Assembly (NCBI GenBank): GCA_004154925.1
Contig: QJNS01000228.1
Span: forward strand, 1 to 64,000
Reading direction: 5' to 3'
DNA length: 64,000 bases
DNA from: Monosporascus cannonballus
Lineage: Eukaryota; Ascomycota; Sordariomycetes; Xylariales
Shown: positions 11,641 to 22,877 of the stretch, piece after piece
How positions within the stretch are numbered: the first letter of the stretch is position 1
Layout of the letters: each line of letters opens with the position of its first letter
Notes under the pieces: generated by a model
What the model saw: only the letters and a program-made list of their open reading frames with translations
The model's database searches: none
What the model was told of the DNA's origin: nothing
Position numbers and translations under genes: made by a program

Positions 11641-12672
11641 TCCTTGTCTCGCTCGCTCGCTTATTAATACGTTAATATTTAATATTCCTCGGGCTAACAA
11701 GTCTGCAATGTCCGGGCCAAAGGCCCACAGGTCCAGTGGGGGCCCTGTGGTACCTGGAGAACATTTAATTCACGATGGAAGAGTGTGCGGCTTTTACTGG
11801 AGCGAGTGCCGTTGCATGTGATCCAATGCACAGCGGGGTAAGGTGCTGTAAGGTACCCCGACAGGGACCTGCAGGGACTTTTTTCCATCCCTACCAACAG
11901 TCGGGTGGCTGCCATGTATTTTTGAATATACATGCCAGCTGGGTAGCTCTGTCCCTGGACCTGGTTCGTGCACCACGTTACATAGTTTTTCTCTTATCCT
12001 GAGGACGCGCTGGCAGATCCTTTCCTAACGTAACAAACTCGTCTTCCCACGGACTCTCGCACTTCTATGCCTAGATCGGGCTATGGATGGTCATTGGCAC
12101 GGTTCGTCCATAACATACCACCAGGACGAGTCCGACCGAGTCCCTTTGAAAGCGGTCAGGTAGACGGGAAAGCGGCATGACGCCAAGCGGACCAAGCCGG
12201 CTACTCCCAATAAGGCCAAGCTTATTGGTTCGCAAAAAAGGCGAGGCACGTGCGAATGGTTCGTGGGTTGTGGTTCGCTTAACTGCCTGAGGTGGTACCT
12301 AAATGATCCTCCGGGTCCCTTGAGGTGGTAATTCACATGATGCACGCCAGAATTTCCCTCGTTCATGCCTTCTACCTTACCTGATTCTATTCTCGAATCG
12401 GCCCTTCCTTCGGAACATTGTCATCTCTTCCTAATTGTCGCTAGAACCAACAGGCATCTGATGCACTCTAGGCCAAAACTGATATGAAGATGTGGATAAT
12501 GATGCAGGTGGGGGGTGGGTCCCACCTGCGGGCTGAAGGCCGAGATCCGTGGGGGCAGAACTGGGGGGTCTGCAGCGTGCAAGGGCTATCAGTGCCCTGC
12601 AACAGCATCAAATCCTAATATCCCCCACCCACTTCTTGCCTTACTAAAATCAAGCCCAATTTTGGAGGTTAT
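11641..12672. other. GC-rich island without recognisable gene
   Basis: Composition rises sharply at about 11,690 and falls again after 12,842. Open frames on both strands (11694-11933, 11775-12002, 12091-12366, 12515-12718) are short, overlap one another and show no domain. This may be unmutated non-coding DNA or a transposon fragment; no function is proposed. Confidence 0.35.
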
Positions 12673-12837
12673 TGTCAGATATAAGGGACATCAGTTGTGT
12701 ATGTGTATTCATGACTAGTTGCAAGTGCTCTAGAACGCGCACTGCACTTTAAGGTGATCTAGTCCCGGAACATATATGTTCCGATCAGAGGGAATCTTCC
12801 GTATATGGGGTGCTAGAGCACCCCCTGCTAGCTGACA
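12673..12837 (+). repeat. Solo LTR, family 2, with target duplication
   Basis: A 165-bp unit, TGTCAG to CTGACA, flanked by a perfect 5-bp duplication GTTAT (12668-12672 and 12838-12842). It is almost identical to 361-523. The duplication and end structure identify it as a true retroelement insertion reduced to one LTR, or a very small non-autonomous element. Confidence 0.88.
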
Positions 12838-12842
12838 GTTAT

Positions 12843-13010
12843 GGCTACGCCAGCTGTAGCTAAGAGACTTTTAGTACCACGTTAATTAAATTAGTAAAAA
12901 ACTTACAAAAACAACACAACTTCCAAAATAGGGTCTAATAGCAAGTTCTAATTTTTAGTCCGGTTTTATGCGCATTTATACAAAATTTTAACTTTTTAAA
13001 AAGAAATCGA

Positions 13011-13101
<91 letters not shown>

Positions 13102-16100
13102 TTAATAATAATAATAATATAAATATAAATATATTATAAAATAAGAAAAATTTAAAGCATATATAGTTTGAAAAACGTTGTTAACCGTATATAACTTTTT
13201 AATTAGATCTAGTTTTAAAAAACTTAAAAATTAATTTATTATGTATATATTTTATTCTATAACGCTTTTATAATTATGATATAATAACTATTATATATAC
13301 TATTTAGTTATCTTTTTACTTATATAAACTATAATTATACGTTATAATTATAAGAGTGTCACGGATTTTTTTAATTTTCTTATAAATACGACATAATAAT
13401 TATTATATATAATACTTCTTAATAGCCTGTTTAAAAGTAAATTAATAAAGAAAACCCCCGTTTAACTATATTTTTATCTATAAAAATTATAATTACTACG
13501 TTATAATTATAAAGGCCTTATATTTATTTATTTTTTAAAGTTATATTTTAATATCGTAAGCCTAGTTCAATTTCAAAATATTTAAAAATTTATATATATG
13601 CTAATGTATATTAGATAAACACAATAACTTTTAAAGTTATTCGATTTAAATTGATTATAATATAACTATTAAAATAGTCTTAATTTTATTGGTTTTAACA
13701 TTTTTAAAACTATAACATACTAACGATAACCTGTATACAGAAAAAAGTATTATTAAACTATTTTTATATAAAATATGTTAAAAACGGCTGAGCTAAAATA
13801 ATACGATAGGTAATAAAATTATCGTAATTATAAAAGTGTTTTAAATTTAATTTATTTGAACTTTTTTATAATTACAACGTGATAATAATAGCCCGTACGA
13901 GCAACAATATAATTGAACGAGTTTTCCTATATTATATTACCCTAAAACGGCTTATAACAATATAATTTACGCGGTATTTACATTATTACAGTTATACAAA
14001 TGTTACAGTTGGTTATTTTCTCGAATTTTTACTTAATCGTATTGGCTTTAATTTTAAATAAAAAGATTTTATAAATTTCTATAAATATACTAATATATAT
14101 TTAATATATAATTGAAATATTAAATAATTCGGCTTAAATTAATGATAAAATACAACGTTTAGTTGTTTTATTTAAAAAAGTTTAAAATAAAAATATTTTC
14201 GCATAATCTTAAAGTAAATATCGCTAGATTATTACGAGGATACGTTCTTTAATTGATTAGTTTCAATATCTTAGCGTAATATATAAAAGTATACATAAAA
14301 TAAAAACGAGCAAGCAAAGACCTAAGTTAGCTATAGTACCCCACTTTTTAAATTTATCTTCTTTCTTAATCGGTTAACAGTACCGAATATAAAGGTATTA
14401 CTAATAATATTTATAATTTTTTCACCAAATTAGTACATTTTTACTTTATTATTATTTTAATTAAAATACAATATTCTTTATTAATAAACACTTTATTTTT
14501 ATAACTTTTATTTAAAAGATTTTTTATATATTATTACTTATATCTTTTAACGAAAACATTAATACTGTTTTTAACTTTTATAATTTGCTGAATTATAAGA
14601 AATATATTATTAATTATTTTATTACGATATACTTTTAATGTTTTACCACTATTAATTGCTTTTTAAATTCTATTTATTTTATCGAAAATAACGTCTTTAA
14701 TAAAATTAAAATTATAATTTTTAATCTCTTTTAAACGAACTAGAAATATTATAAAACATGATATCTTTTTAAAAGTTTATAGCTAAAAATTAATTCAAAA
14801 CGTTTAAGTTCTTTTTAAAGCTGTGTTTTATTATAAAATACTTTTTTAAAAAAGGTTTTTCATATTAAAATTAATTAACAAAGAACATCTCTATTCATTT
14901 TCGAATATTAAAACGGTTTAGCTATATAAAATAAGAAATTATCTATTACTTTAAAACTCGAATATATATTTCTAAAAGTAAAAGCCCTTTTTAAAACTGC
15001 GTATTAGGTACTTCAAAGAATTCTTTTATTACTAAAAGCTAATACTATAAAAAAAGTCATGATTTGGATACAATAATATTACTTATATAATATAACAGCT
15101 AGACAAAAGATTTATAAATAACTTTATCTCTGTTATTTTCATCTTAAATTCGACAGTAATATAAATAATATACTGATCAAAATTTGAAAATTTCAATTAT
15201 TAAAATATAAAAGATTTGTTTCGAAAAAATAATTCTTTTAAACATATTCGAAAACAATGTTAATGTTATCCCTCTCCGTTTTATTAAAAATAACTTTTTA
15301 TTTATAAAACAATATCGAAATTAATATTTTTAAAAAGTAAAGCTAATAAGAATTATTACTAATATTAACCATTACTATTAATTATAATAATTTCAATTAT
15401 TGTCACAGTCCCAAGTGGTATTACGTAGGTATATAGAGCAAAATAAAACAGTTATTTTTCGAGCTAATAACGTTTCACTTTTAGTGATATAATGGTTACG
15501 CCTTTGTTTTCGTGCCGTAACAATTATTATTATTTAAAGTATTACTTGGAAAACTTTCGAAATTTATATCTCGTAAAACCGTGGTGAATTATCTTTTTCT
15601 TTTTAATTTTAGCTTTTTCTGTATTTGTTTCGTATATATTTAAGATATTTTCGGTTTTAATTTTTAATTCATAAATAATAATCTTTATATCGTTTTTAAT
15701 AATTTCGAATTTTATTAAACGAATTTGAAAAAATCGTAAAAAAAATAAAAACATTTCTAACTTTTTAAAAAAAATATTAATACTAACTAATATAATGTTT
15801 AACCTAATATTTTCTAAGAAAATAAGCGGTTTAATTCGCTTAATTAATATATTTTACTCTTTAATATATTCGAAATCGTAAAACGCCTTTTTAATATCTT
15901 TTTTCGTTTACTATTTATTTTACTAATTTCTTTTTTTAGTGAAAAAAAATCATTAACGCTTAATTTCGTACCTTTTTTATATAAATAAAGTACTTTTTAT
16001 TATTTTTTTATTAGGTATTAGTTTTTTTAAACGCTTATAATAATTACTGTTAACGCTTATTAAATGAAATACTTATAATCAGATCTTATTTTAAATTAGA

Positions 16101-16130
16101 GCTTTAGAAACGTTGTATAGGTTGGGTTAT
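12843..16130. other. AT-rich RIP-like block
   Basis: About 3.3 kb with very low GC and no supportable gene. Related blocks recur between about 13,250 and 14,200 (a TTATAATTATAA-containing motif near 13,340, 13,500 and 13,810, and a second pair near 13,590 and 14,080), suggesting a decayed tandem or duplicated repeat. The minus-strand Lys/Ile-rich frame at 15542-15754 is what AT-rich DNA yields by chance. Confidence 0.4.
13008..13101. repeat. AAT/ATA trinucleotide microsatellite
   Basis: About 90 bases of almost uninterrupted three-base repeat at the start of an AT-rich block. Confidence 0.9.
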
Positions 16131-16445
16131 TAAGGAGTGTTGTGAAAAGTGGCGTGTGTTTAAAGAGCGAAAATGGATTCAGGAAGTGGGTAAATCCAGG
16201 AAGTAGGTGGGGGACACTACGTGGTTTTCTCTCCCTGTTCCAACCGATCCATCGGCATTCACCCCACGCGCTAGCAGTGTCGCCCCCGAACTGCGCCTCC
16301 GGATCCCGGATACTTTCTCCGGTCCTCTATTCCTAACAGCCGCTGCCATTCGCATCATCACTATCACTATCTTTATCATCAATAATTTCATTTTGGGATA
16401 TCGACAACTAGCAGCAGCAACACTAGCAACAACAACAACACTACC

Positions 16446-17243
16446 ATGCATCTCATCTCCCGTGCTGTTTGGTCCCTCGTGGGCTCGTTAGCTTACCTTG
16501 GGGCCGTCGTCAATGCTGCCGGCGTGCTGGAAATCGACGTGGTGTTCCCGCGCAACAACGAGACATATGCGCCGACGGACAAGTTCCCCATCGTCTTTGC
16601 ACTCCAGAATGCCGAGCTGGCCAAACATCTCAAACCGTTTATCAACTCGTTCGTCCGCAATGGCTCCAACTTGGAGTCGACGTTTGGGCACTCCCATATG
16701 GACCTTGCCTACGCCAACTACTCCAGCGAGCCCTACTTTGTCTACCACCACTTAAACATCGACACCGAGGGGCCTCATGAGCTGTTCTCTACCGCTGCCT
16801 GGCAAAGCTGCGACGAGAGCGGCGATCAGGTCGGCATCCTCGGCAATACCACCAACTTCAGTGTCCTCTTCACCATCAAGAGAGGCGGGCAAAAAGTCGA
16901 TCTCGTCGCTGCTACGGCCAATGACAAGACATGTTCCGCCAAAGACGGAGTTGCCATCAACGTGACTGACCAAACGCGCGAAGTTCCTGCCTCTTGGGAC
17001 CGACCGGCTGGTACTTGCGCAGTGTTGGCCTCCTCTTCTCCGACCCCGACTGTGAACCCCTGTCGGGTTAAGATCGATACGGCTGTGGCCGCGAGCATGT
17101 CCGCCTCTTTGCATGCCGCATTGTGCAAAGGCCCGAACCCACCTGCCGACTGCCCAGAAGAAAACACTGTCCAACAGCTGGCCGTTGCAGGTGTCGCGAG
17201 CGTCGCAGCTGCTTTCGGCGCCATTGGTTTCCTTCTTGCCTGA
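16446..17243 (+). CDS. Secreted DUF7136-type protein, possibly GPI-anchored
   Basis: An uninterrupted 265-aa frame with a good fungal start context (CTACCATGC). Residues 1-24 form a signal peptide ending in VVNA. The segment that follows, starting GVLEIDVVFPRNNETYAP, is the hallmark of fungal DUF7136 proteins. Several N-glycosylation sites (NET, NGS, NYS, NTT, NFS, NVT) and spaced Cys fit an extracellular fold. The C-terminus is an Ala/Gly/Val-rich hydrophobic tail ending in IGFLLA, preceded by small residues, as in GPI-anchored proteins. The biochemical role of the family is not established. The gene lies about 0.8 kb upstream of the chitinase on the same strand, and immediately before an assembly gap. 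Function inferred only as cell-surface or secreted. Confidence 0.85.
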   Translation: MHLISRAVWSLVGSLAYLGAVVNAAGVLEIDVVFPRNNETYAPTDKFPIVFALQNAELAKHLKPFINSFVRNGSNLESTFGHSHMDLAYANYSSEPYFVYHHLNIDTEGPHELFSTAAWQSCDESGDQVGILGNTTNFSVLFTIKRGGQKVDLVAATANDKTCSAKDGVAINVTDQTREVPASWDRPAGTCAVLASSSPTPTVNPCRVKIDTAVAASMSASLHAALCKGPNPPADCPEENTVQQLAVAGVASVAAAFGAIGFLLA

Positions 17244-18052
17244 TCAGACAACGGGTGACATACCCCGCCGGGGGGGGGGGGGGGGGGGGGGGGGNNNNNN
17301 NNNNCCGCCCCCACAACCGGGGCCCAACCCCCCCCCCCCCCCCCCCCCCCCACCATCCTAACCACCTCGGGCACCTCTTTTTCATTTATTTTTGTTATTG
17401 GTTATGGAAACACAGGGGTTGTAATTATGGAGATAGAGCTAGACAAGTTACCATGTCTTAACTAACAGGAGCTCCTGCGTCGTCTAATGAATTTGCTTGC
17501 ACTATCTTTCACCTCCCATACCTATTCTTGATATCTTTGGGTGGGGAAATGGTGGGCTTAGGACAGGTAAATGTCCCCATCCCCCACTGTGGGTACCACG
17601 CTGATAACTGCCTGAATAGGTAACGTCGGGGAGGAATAGAGCCAGCCTCCTACCCACCCTTGCGGTTTTCTTGGCCGGCCTTCTGACCCCTTACAGGATC
17701 TTGTTGGTTTATTAAACCCATGAACCGAGAAGTCTTTGTCATGTCAGCCGGTGGACATACTCTAGGCCTGTTAGAGATACCCACTTTTCCTCTCGGTCAG
17801 AACAGGGGGGGTAAGATTATAATGGCAGCGGAGGTCCTCCTTACTTAAGGTGCTGTCTCTTCCACATCGAGAGTCAAATCCATTCCGATATCAAACGGCA
17901 TCTGGCACACGCCTACTGTCTGTGTGGTAACTGAGACACACACTCTGAGGTACGAGTCCAGTAACTCTTAGCAACAACTGGAAACATCCTGACAGTCCTG
18001 CCCTCAACTAGGCGTCCGCAATACAAGATCACGCCCTGAGCTAGCCAGCACC
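17244..18052. other. Intergenic region and chitinase upstream
   Basis: Contains the assembly gap, then about 700 bp of GC-balanced sequence between the DUF7136 gene and the chitinase start. No gene is supported: the frames at 17113-17461 exist only because of homopolymers and Ns. The chitinase promoter and leader should be within this stretch. Confidence 0.4.
17270..17351. other. Assembly gap between G and C homopolymers
   Basis: A run of 25 G (17270-17294) is followed by 10 N (17295-17304), a short GC-rich segment, then a run of 24 C (17328-17351). The true length and order here are unreliable. The G-then-C arrangement is self-complementary and would stall sequencing polymerases. Confidence 0.95.
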
Positions 18053-21000
18053 ATGGTAACTTCACCATGGCTTACGGTGGCACTTGGGGCTGTTAGCCTC
18101 GTGCCAGGGGCCGTGGCGTTCATCCCTCCCGTTGGCACAGCTGTACGGGCTGTCGACTTCTGTCCCGAACGATGCGCCGTTTCCGGTCCGAGCACGGGAA
18201 AATGATCCGTCTATCCTAACTTCAAAATTATCAAGAGGTGTCAGCAGACCATGTTCTATGACTTCTCCCTCTACGACCCTGTCGACGACCCGGACACCAA
18301 TCATCGCATCCAGGCTTGCTCCTCCTTCGGCCCGGATTTCGGCAACATACCATCGGGGTCGGTGGCCGCCGAGCTTGTCGAGTCCGCCAACTCTGTTGAT
18401 GTCGAGTTTGAGCTTGGATGGTGGCACGAGGGATTTGGCCTTGCTAAGGCTGCCATCCGGTCACTTGTGGAGCAGATTCGCGAGTATATCGACCACGGCC
18501 ACGGAGCTTCGGATCGGCCCTTCATCCTATACGGCCGGTCTGGACAAGCCACCATTGGTGTTTACATCGGCCAAGGTCTGCTAAACCAAGGCCTCAGCGC
18601 CTCAGCCCTCTGGACTTTTCAGGACAACTTTAACACCCTCGACGTCACGACGCCCAGCTTGGCTATGCAGCTCTGCGGCTCAAACTACGACAGCACTCAC
18701 ATTTTTGGCGTCGCAGTTACCAGCAACGCCACATTCGCTCCCATCCAGAATGCCATCAAATCTTGGGTCAACGCGACATGCCTGTCATTTCTTGGGTCGA
18801 AAAACTTCCCGGGCAAGGCCACGTTTACCGCGCCTCTTCTGAACGGTACCTTGACCAACTCCACCGTCCGCGCTCGGCATAACACGCATGCCAGACCTTT
18901 CGACATGCATGCGAAAGTCTTCGACATACGTGCTAAGTTTCTTCAAGCGCGTGCCGATTGCAGGACGGTACAGGTCGCATCCGGTGAAGGCTGTGCGGAA
19001 CTAACAGTCAAGTGTGGCATCTCGGGCGCCGACTTTACCAAGTACAACCCTGGTATCTGTGGCTTACTGAAGCCCAAGCAGCGTATGTACTGTTCCAGCG
19101 GTAGTTTTCCAGATTTCCGTCCCAAGCCCAACCCGGATGGATCGTGCTTTTCGTACAAGGTCCAGAACGACGACAACTGCGCCAACCTGGGGGCCGAATA
19201 CGGGCTGACGAACCAGGAAATCGAGGGCTTCAACAAGAATACGTAGGGGTGGTCCGGGTGCAAGCTGCTCTTTGCCAAGACCATGTGTCTGAGCAAAGGA
19301 AAGCCCCCTTTTCCTGCCCCCATCGCCAATGCCGTATGCGGCCCGCAAAAGCCGGGCTCCAAGCCGCCGACAGACGGTTCCAACATTGCTGACCTCAACC
19401 CCTGCCCCCTGAACGCCTGCTGCAGTATCTGGGGCCAATGCGGCGTCACCAAGGACTTCTGCGTTAACACCAACACCGGCCCGCCGGGGACGGCCAAGCC
19501 CGGCACCTACGGCTGCATTTCTAATTGCGGCGTCGACGTGATCAAAGGGACCGGAACCGGCGCCATCAAGCTCGCCTACTTCCAAGGTTACGGGATAAAC
19601 CGCAAGTGCCTTTACCAAGATGCGCTCCAGATCGACACTTCGAAATACACCCATCTTCATTTTGGATTTGGCACCTTGACGCCTTCGTACGAGGTCCAGG
19701 TTGGCGACACGCTATCTTCGTATCAATTTGGCGAGTTCAAGCGGATCAGAAATGCCAAAAGGATCTTGTCTTTCGGTGGCTGGGACTTCTCGACTTTCCC
19801 CGACACCTATTACATCTTCCGCAATGGTGTTAAACCAGCCAACCGCTTGAAAATGGCCACCAACATCGCTAATTTTATCAAGAAGCATGATCTCGACGGT
19901 GTCGATATCGACTGGGAATACCCCGGCGCGCCAGACCTCCCCGAGTTTGACCCCGGCAAGGCCGAGGATGGCCCCAATTATCTGGCCTTCCTTGCCGTCC
20001 TCAAGAACCTGCTGCCCGGAAAGACGGTTGCCATCGCCGCCCCCGCCTCGTACTGGTACTTGAAGCGGTTTCCAATCAAGGACATCAGCAGGATCGTTGA
20101 CTATATCGTCTATATGACGTACGATCTCCACGGCCAATGGGACGCCAACAACCAGTACTCTCAGGAGGGTTGCGACACGGGCAACTGCCTTCGCAGCCAG
20201 GTCAACCTGACTGAGACCAGGCAGGCGCTGGCCATGATCACCAAGGCAGGTGTTCCCGGAAACAAGATCGTCGTCGGCGTGACCAGCTACGGGCGCTCCT
20301 TCGCAATGGAACAGCCAGGTTGCTGGGGTCCCAGCTGCAAGTTTACCGGTACCCGGCTGGAATCTCAGGCAACACCGGGGAGGTGCACCGGCACCGCAGG
20401 GTATATTGCCGATGCCGAGATTAACGAGATTATACGTGGCGGATCTGGCGCCAAGCGTCAGAGCCGCGTGGTGACGCACTTCCTGGACCCTGGCAGCAAC
20501 AGCGACATCCTGGTCTACGACAACAACCAGTGGGTCGGATACATGAGCGAGAAAACCAAGCAGATCCGCTCAACGCTCTACGCGAGCTTGGGCATGGCAG
20601 GCACCACGGACTGGGCCAGTGATCTGCAGGAATTCCATAACCCTCCCAAGCCGGCAAAGAACTGGGCTTCCTTTATTGCGCTGGCAGCCAGCGGAGACAA
20701 CCCGAAGGAGGATACCACGACCATCGGCAACTGGAAGACCTTCACCTGCACAGCCGACGTCATCGAGAACCCATTCAATCACGTACTGTCGGCGCGCTGG
20801 AAGGCGATGGACACCGACAGTGCTTGGCGCGAGGTTATCGCTAAATGGTTCAACGCTGACAAGCCGAACCGTATAAGGTTTATTAAGTCGGTTCAGCAAA
20901 CGCTTAAGATGGGTGCTGAGATGGGCTGCTGGATATTGCATAAGGCCACTGACCACTGCGACGGACCGATGTCGTACGAAAAAAGCGCCGATGGGGAGAA

Positions 21001-22483
21001 GTCTGGACCGGCGGCTCAGTTTATTTGGAACTCGCTGATCAAGATCCACACAATGCACCATGCGTACTGGAACGCTCTGCAGGGCATGATGGGAGCGTTC
21101 GCATTGAGCGTGGACGATATGGAGGACACGTTCGCACCGATCCCGGAGCCCAAGACCAACCAATGGCTCAATATCTTGATCGATCTCCTCACCATTGGAA
21201 CCCTCACGACTGCCGCGCCCCTCTTCAACGGGGTCCTCAAGCAGCTGCCCGCCTTTGCCAACCCCGTGACGTATGACAACGCCAAGGACACCACTTTGAA
21301 CCTCCTCGGCCAGACTACGACGCTGGCAAAGGATCTGTTGCAGAGTCCCGAGCCAGCCAAATGGACCCCGCAGGAGCAAAACAAGTTCTCCAACTACATA
21401 GGCCAGGTCATCTTCGGCTGGATGAATACCACGGAACTCGGCCTCGGCCAACTGTTTGACGGCTCCCCGGAGTCCATCAAGGTGCTCGGGAACGCCATGG
21501 CGAACGGCAAGCTCATCGAGGGTAAACGGGAGCGGCCGGCGCCGAAAGACACCACGGCCACCGAACTGCGGTCCAACGTCCTCAAGTCTTTCTTCGGCTT
21601 CTCCATCCCTGCCTTGTGGCGCCGTTCCAAGACGTACGCCTTCGTCATCGACTCGGGCGCCAGCTGCGACGGCAGACCCCTGGGCAAATACCTCGCCGAC
21701 AGCACCGCCGACGAGACCGGCGTCTGTTACCAAGGAAGGCGCTATTACCTGGTCCACCCGGACGGGGAGGCCCGGCCCTGCAAGTGCGTGCGGCTGACTG
21801 ACGTCGGCCCCTGCCAGACCGTTTGTCGGGACAACAAGTTCTCCGTGCCTGTGGGCCTGGGCGATCTCGGAAGGTTCGGCGGCGTGACCAAAGAGGACCT
21901 GGTGATCGGGTCCGTGCGCACGTGGCTTCAGAACGGAAAGACCAACGGAGGCGGCGTTGTAGACCCGATCAACAACGGCGCGGCCCGGAACGACCTGCTC
22001 AACATGGACATCACGACCCCCGGGTTTGTCCGGCTCCCCGTTTGCAGCCCCGACCGCGCCTTCCAGTCCTGGGAAACAGGAACAAAGGGCGGCAGCGACA
22101 ACTACCCCTGCGATATCCCCCCCGGAAAGGACAGGTGCGGCCCTTCCACGTTTGAAGACCGGACCAGTGATGCCTCCCCCTCGGTGTCGGACTGCCTGCA
22201 AATCATCAGGAATATCGAGGGCGACGCGTCCACCGAGTTCACGCACCGCATTACCGGCCACCGCGAGATCCTGTCGTATGGCTCGTGCGCCTTTGGTATC
22301 GAACGGACCGGTGGAACCGGCGGCGCCGTGCAATTCAAGGTGGGCGGTCAGGACGTTATCGACGTTATCAACGATGCTGTCAAGCAATTCGGTGGCAGCG
22401 GCAAGGTCAGTGCCAGGGGCGTCATGCCTTGTGATGGCACAACCGCTGGTACGAGCGTGAATGTGCTGTGGGGCATCTACTGA
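18053..22483 (+). pseudogene. LysM-CBM18-GH18-Hce2 chitinase frame with two stops
   Basis: One reading frame of 1,477 codons, broken by TGA at 18203-18205 (codon 51) and TAG at 19244-19246 (codon 398). Order: signal peptide (1-22), conserved N-terminal region, LysM 1 (about 303-348), LysM 2 (about 365-412, holding the second stop), Cys-rich CBM18 (about 429-490), GH18 catalytic domain (about 505-855) with DGVDIDWE at 615-622 (catalytic Glu 622), a long linker, and a C-terminal Hce2/Ecp2-like domain (about 1362-1475). This is the layout and length of subgroup C, killer-toxin-like fungal chitinases, secreted enzymes that bind and cleave chitin. Both stops are one transition from a Trp codon. 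The TAG has the RIP-type CpA-to-TpA context on the opposite strand; the TGA does not. The rest of the frame is open and coding-like. Alternatives are a downstream start, read-through or sequence error. I call it a recent pseudogene. Confidence 0.85.
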
Positions 22484-22548
22484 GGGCGTGGTCCATTTTT
22501 CCTAAACGCGTGGTTTATATTCTTAGGAATTTCCGGAGGTTAGGTTCG

Positions 22549-22877
22549 TGTTATGACCTAACACGTTGCGGCCTCGGAAACGGTCGCAACAAACGACTAA
22601 GCCATATGGGTCAAGTCACGTAATGGCTCGACAGGATCGATCGTAAAGCCTATAGAGCCAGACCCGACAGGATGAAAAAGTTAAGTATAAGACATTTATT
22701 ATTTCCATAGTTTAGATAGCACCAGCTTGCAATAACACTTCGTTACCCAAGGCACCCTTGGTATTACGAGACGTGACACGATTATTGTATCTATTGCTCA
22801 GATTCCCACGATACTCCTGCCAACATAAACCCGTACGACTAAGGTTTAATAGTTGGTTAAACCCCCTAGCCGTCACA
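22549..22877 (+). repeat. Solo LTR related to elements C and D
   Basis: A 329-bp unit from TGTTATGACC to CCGTCACA. Its first 80 and last 120 bases align with the LTRs of element C (44893-45259, 51193-51558) and with the split LTR of element D. It is far less mutated than those copies. No target duplication is seen (gttcg / ctaaa). It starts 65 bp after the chitinase stop codon. Confidence 0.8.

Noticed and set aside
12091..12366. 91-codon minus-strand frame in the GC-rich island
   Set aside because: No domain, no supporting context, overlapping alternatives in other frames.
15542..15754. Lys/Ile-rich minus frame, considered as LINE gag
   Set aside because: Composition is what RIP-mutated AT-rich DNA gives by chance; no reverse-transcriptase motif found nearby.
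16826..17461. Frames reading through the N gap (Gly- or Pro-rich)
   Set aside because: They depend on unknown bases and homopolymers.
19204..19282. Intron that would bypass the second chitinase stop
   Set aside because: Flanking sequence stays in frame and codes for continuous LysM residues on both sides of the stop, so splicing it out would delete conserved residues; no good branch point seen.
18943..20479. Other long minus-strand frames opposite the chitinase (18943-19506, 19064-19660, 19712-20479)
   Set aside because: Same cause: complement of conserved LysM, CBM18 and GH18 coding sequence, no domain of their own.
20570..22387. 605-codon minus-strand open frame opposite the chitinase
   Set aside because: It is a shadow of the GC-rich codon usage of the chitinase; the plus strand has clear domains and the minus product has none.
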